Positions 62,942 through 64,000 of a stretch of DNA of 64,000 nucleotides are shown piece by piece. The stretch is from Paenibacillus sp. N3.4 (GTDB lineage Bacteria > Bacillota > Bacilli > Paenibacillales > NBRC-103111): positions 1 through 64,000 of the forward strand of contig NZ_VRTT01000033.1 of the NCBI RefSeq assembly GCF_008017805.1. Reading direction: 5' to 3'. The notes under the pieces are model-generated. The model was not told the origin of the DNA. It did not search any database and saw nothing but the letters and a program-made list of their open reading frames with translations. The stretch's first letter is position 1; each line of letters starts with the position of its first letter. The position numbers and the translations under genes were made by a program.

Positions 62942-63153
62942 GGGAGGGACGATATTCCCGTTCGATGTGGAACAGTTTTGCAAGCGGCCACGTCGGGTCT
63001 CTGACCGGCAGAGCAACAGTCGCGGCTATTTATGATCGCAGTAGACTCTACTAGGGTACGACGCGTACGGGAAGTTGTCTTGGCGATTTCTTCTTGCCTG
63101 TGAGAATATAATTAAACTATCTTCGTTTTTGGGGTGTGTAATACCCTTATTTG
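62942..63153. other. Intergenic, no gene seen
   Basis: No supported ORF. It leads into a tRNA-Ala-like fragment. Confidence 0.4.
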
Positions 63154-63197
63154 GGAGAGCGCTTCGCTGGCAGCAAAGAGGTCAGGGGATCAGTCCG
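63154..63197 (+). repeat. tRNA-Ala(GGC)-like middle fragment
   Basis: GGGAGAGCGCTTCGCTGGCA followed by GCAAAGAGGTCAGGGGATCA; anticodon stem has one mismatch. It continues AGTCCGTGCGGACGGA, which resembles AGTCCCGCGCGGACGGA after the copy at 57823, so these two copies share a downstream flank. Confidence 0.7.
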
Positions 63198-63259
63198 TGC
63201 GGACGGAATGGATGAGTAAACTTCGAAGGAATTACTTCTAATGTTCTTGACAGACCATT

Positions 63260-64000
63260 TTATTGATATAGATTTTTTTCTTCTATGTCATGTATGTCTA
63301 ATAATGCACTGTAAAACAAGTCTGGTTGATCAAGCATAATCCTATGCCCAGCATTTGGAATTGAAAATAATTGTTTATAAGGAGCATGAATTCGAATAAA
63401 GTATTTTTGGGCGATAATATAGGGTGCTTGCCAGTCATCCCCGCCTAAAATATAGTAAATTGGAACTTTATAATCTGTTGATTCAGCGTTTAAGTCAAAG
63501 CTTCCTAGAAATTCTTCCAGTACTTTTCTGTTTGCCTTAAGTGCTTTTAAAAATGCCGAAATATCTGAGAACTTAAAGATAGGGCTTTTAAATACTTTTA
63601 ACCAAATTTTAAGATCATTTTTACCAGCTAAATTGTATGTACCTTGAAGTTTGCGTATTTTACTGCATTTTTTTAGAAATTGACGATCTATTATTAATTT
63701 ATCACCAGGATAATCACCTATAGTTTTAAGCATCTCAAGAGATTTCTTATCATTAGCCTGTACGATTAATTCCTTCAATTTATCATAAGCGACACGTTCA
63801 TTTTCATGCATGGAAATAACTTGTGTAACCCCAATATAATAAGCTACTTCTTCCGGATATTGCTTGATAAACGTACTCCCTAATACACTACCCCAGGAAC
63901 GGCCAAGCAACACGATCTTTTGCTTATTATATTTATTCTTTAGATATTGAATAACTTCAAACAAATCCTTAAGCATCAAATCCATTGTCGGATATTTATC
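63260..64000 (-). CDS. Alpha/beta hydrolase, N-terminus beyond the window
   Basis: The frame is open to the window edge (DKYPTMDLMLKDLFEVIQYL), so only the C-terminal 246 residues are seen; an ATG at 63985 exists but family members begin earlier. Catalytic triad: nucleophile Ser in LLGRSWGSVLG, Asp in GGDDWQAP, His in NAGHRIML. The cap region lies between. Similar to proline-iminopeptidase/lysophospholipase-type hydrolases of Bacillus; substrate unknown. Confidence 0.85.
   Translation of the reverse strand, partial: DKYPTMDLMLKDLFEVIQYLKNKYNKQKIVLLGRSWGSVLGSTFIKQYPEEVAYYIGVTQVISMHENERVAYDKLKELIVQANDKKSLEMLKTIGDYPGDKLIIDRQFLKKCSKIRKLQGTYNLAGKNDLKIWLKVFKSPIFKFSDISAFLKALKANRKVLEEFLGSFDLNAESTDYKVPIYYILGGDDWQAPYIIAQKYFIRIHAPYKQLFSIPNAGHRIMLDQPDLFYSALLDIHDIEEKNLYQ

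Overview
The window looks like a chromosomal segment of a Paenibacillus-type member of the Bacillota. Reasons: AGGAGG-type ribosome sites, frequent GTG/TTG starts, a squalene-hopene cyclase, large secreted multidomain polysaccharide enzymes with cohesin, FIVAR and dockerin modules, and many small Bacillus/Paenibacillus families. It is an accessory region with many broken genes (frameshifts, in-frame stops, chimeric fragments). This is inference from gene content; no marker gene fixes the species.

Layout. (1) 0-4.6 kb: debris and small genes (Imm53 pseudogene, VOC protein, UPF0158 protein, a chimera of a winged-helix protein and a VirB4-like ATPase). (2) 4.6-15.2 kb: a dense alkylation-repair island. 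It holds an Ada zinc-domain protein, adaA (frameshifted), adaB, a 2OG-Fe(II) oxygenase, an SPL-like radical SAM protein, an AlkA-type glycosylase, AlkD, an Ada-AlkA fusion and a second broken Ogt. A c-di-GMP-I riboswitch with no obvious target and a GC-rich SnoaL gene sit inside it. (3) 15.4-20.3 kb: a probable defence patch, with a two-gene operon of unknown large proteins and a TIR-domain protein with an in-frame stop. (4) 20.5-43.2 kb: the most striking part, an integron-like gene-cassette array.

The cassette array. Three related tyrosine recombinases (20580-23608) stand at one end. From 23826 to 43205 there are 28 copies of a structured repeat of about 160 bp, all in one orientation. Between successive copies there is normally one small gene, always on the + strand, plus at least two cassettes without a clear gene. 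Each repeat runs from a left box (consensus nnnTAAC) to a right box (GTTAnnn) and contains several nested hairpins that covary, much like integron attC sites but longer. The 7-base left box of each repeat is usually the reverse complement of the right box of the PRECEDING repeat (17 of 26 testable pairs exact by hand count), much more often than of its own right box (5 of 27). This is expected if each cassette recombines as a circle with a crossover inside GTT, as in integrons. The neighbouring recombinases show no recognisable IntI-specific insertion, and I know of no classical integron in Bacillota. I therefore regard this as a candidate new integron-like system. Cargo: five GNAT acetyltransferases (one resembling AAC(6')-I aminoglycoside acetyltransferases), a TmrB-like P-loop protein, a VOC protein, DinB, DUF3024, DUF5071/HEAT-like, M50-like, histidine phosphatase and several unknowns.

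(5) 43.5-46.6 kb: frameshifted squalene-hopene cyclase and small unknown genes. (6) 46.9-55.0 kb: a 2161-residue secreted protein with two lyase-like modules, F5/8-type, Ig-like, cohesin, FIVAR and dockerin domains, followed by a secreted polysaccharide-lyase-like protein. (7) 55-64 kb: a macrolide-type glycosyltransferase, AraC regulator, RibD/DHFR-like reductase, two GNAT-like proteins, a 22-residue ORF with its own ribosome site and terminator, an alpha/beta hydrolase cut by the window end, and four tRNA-Ala(GGC)-derived sequences, only one of which is nearly intact.
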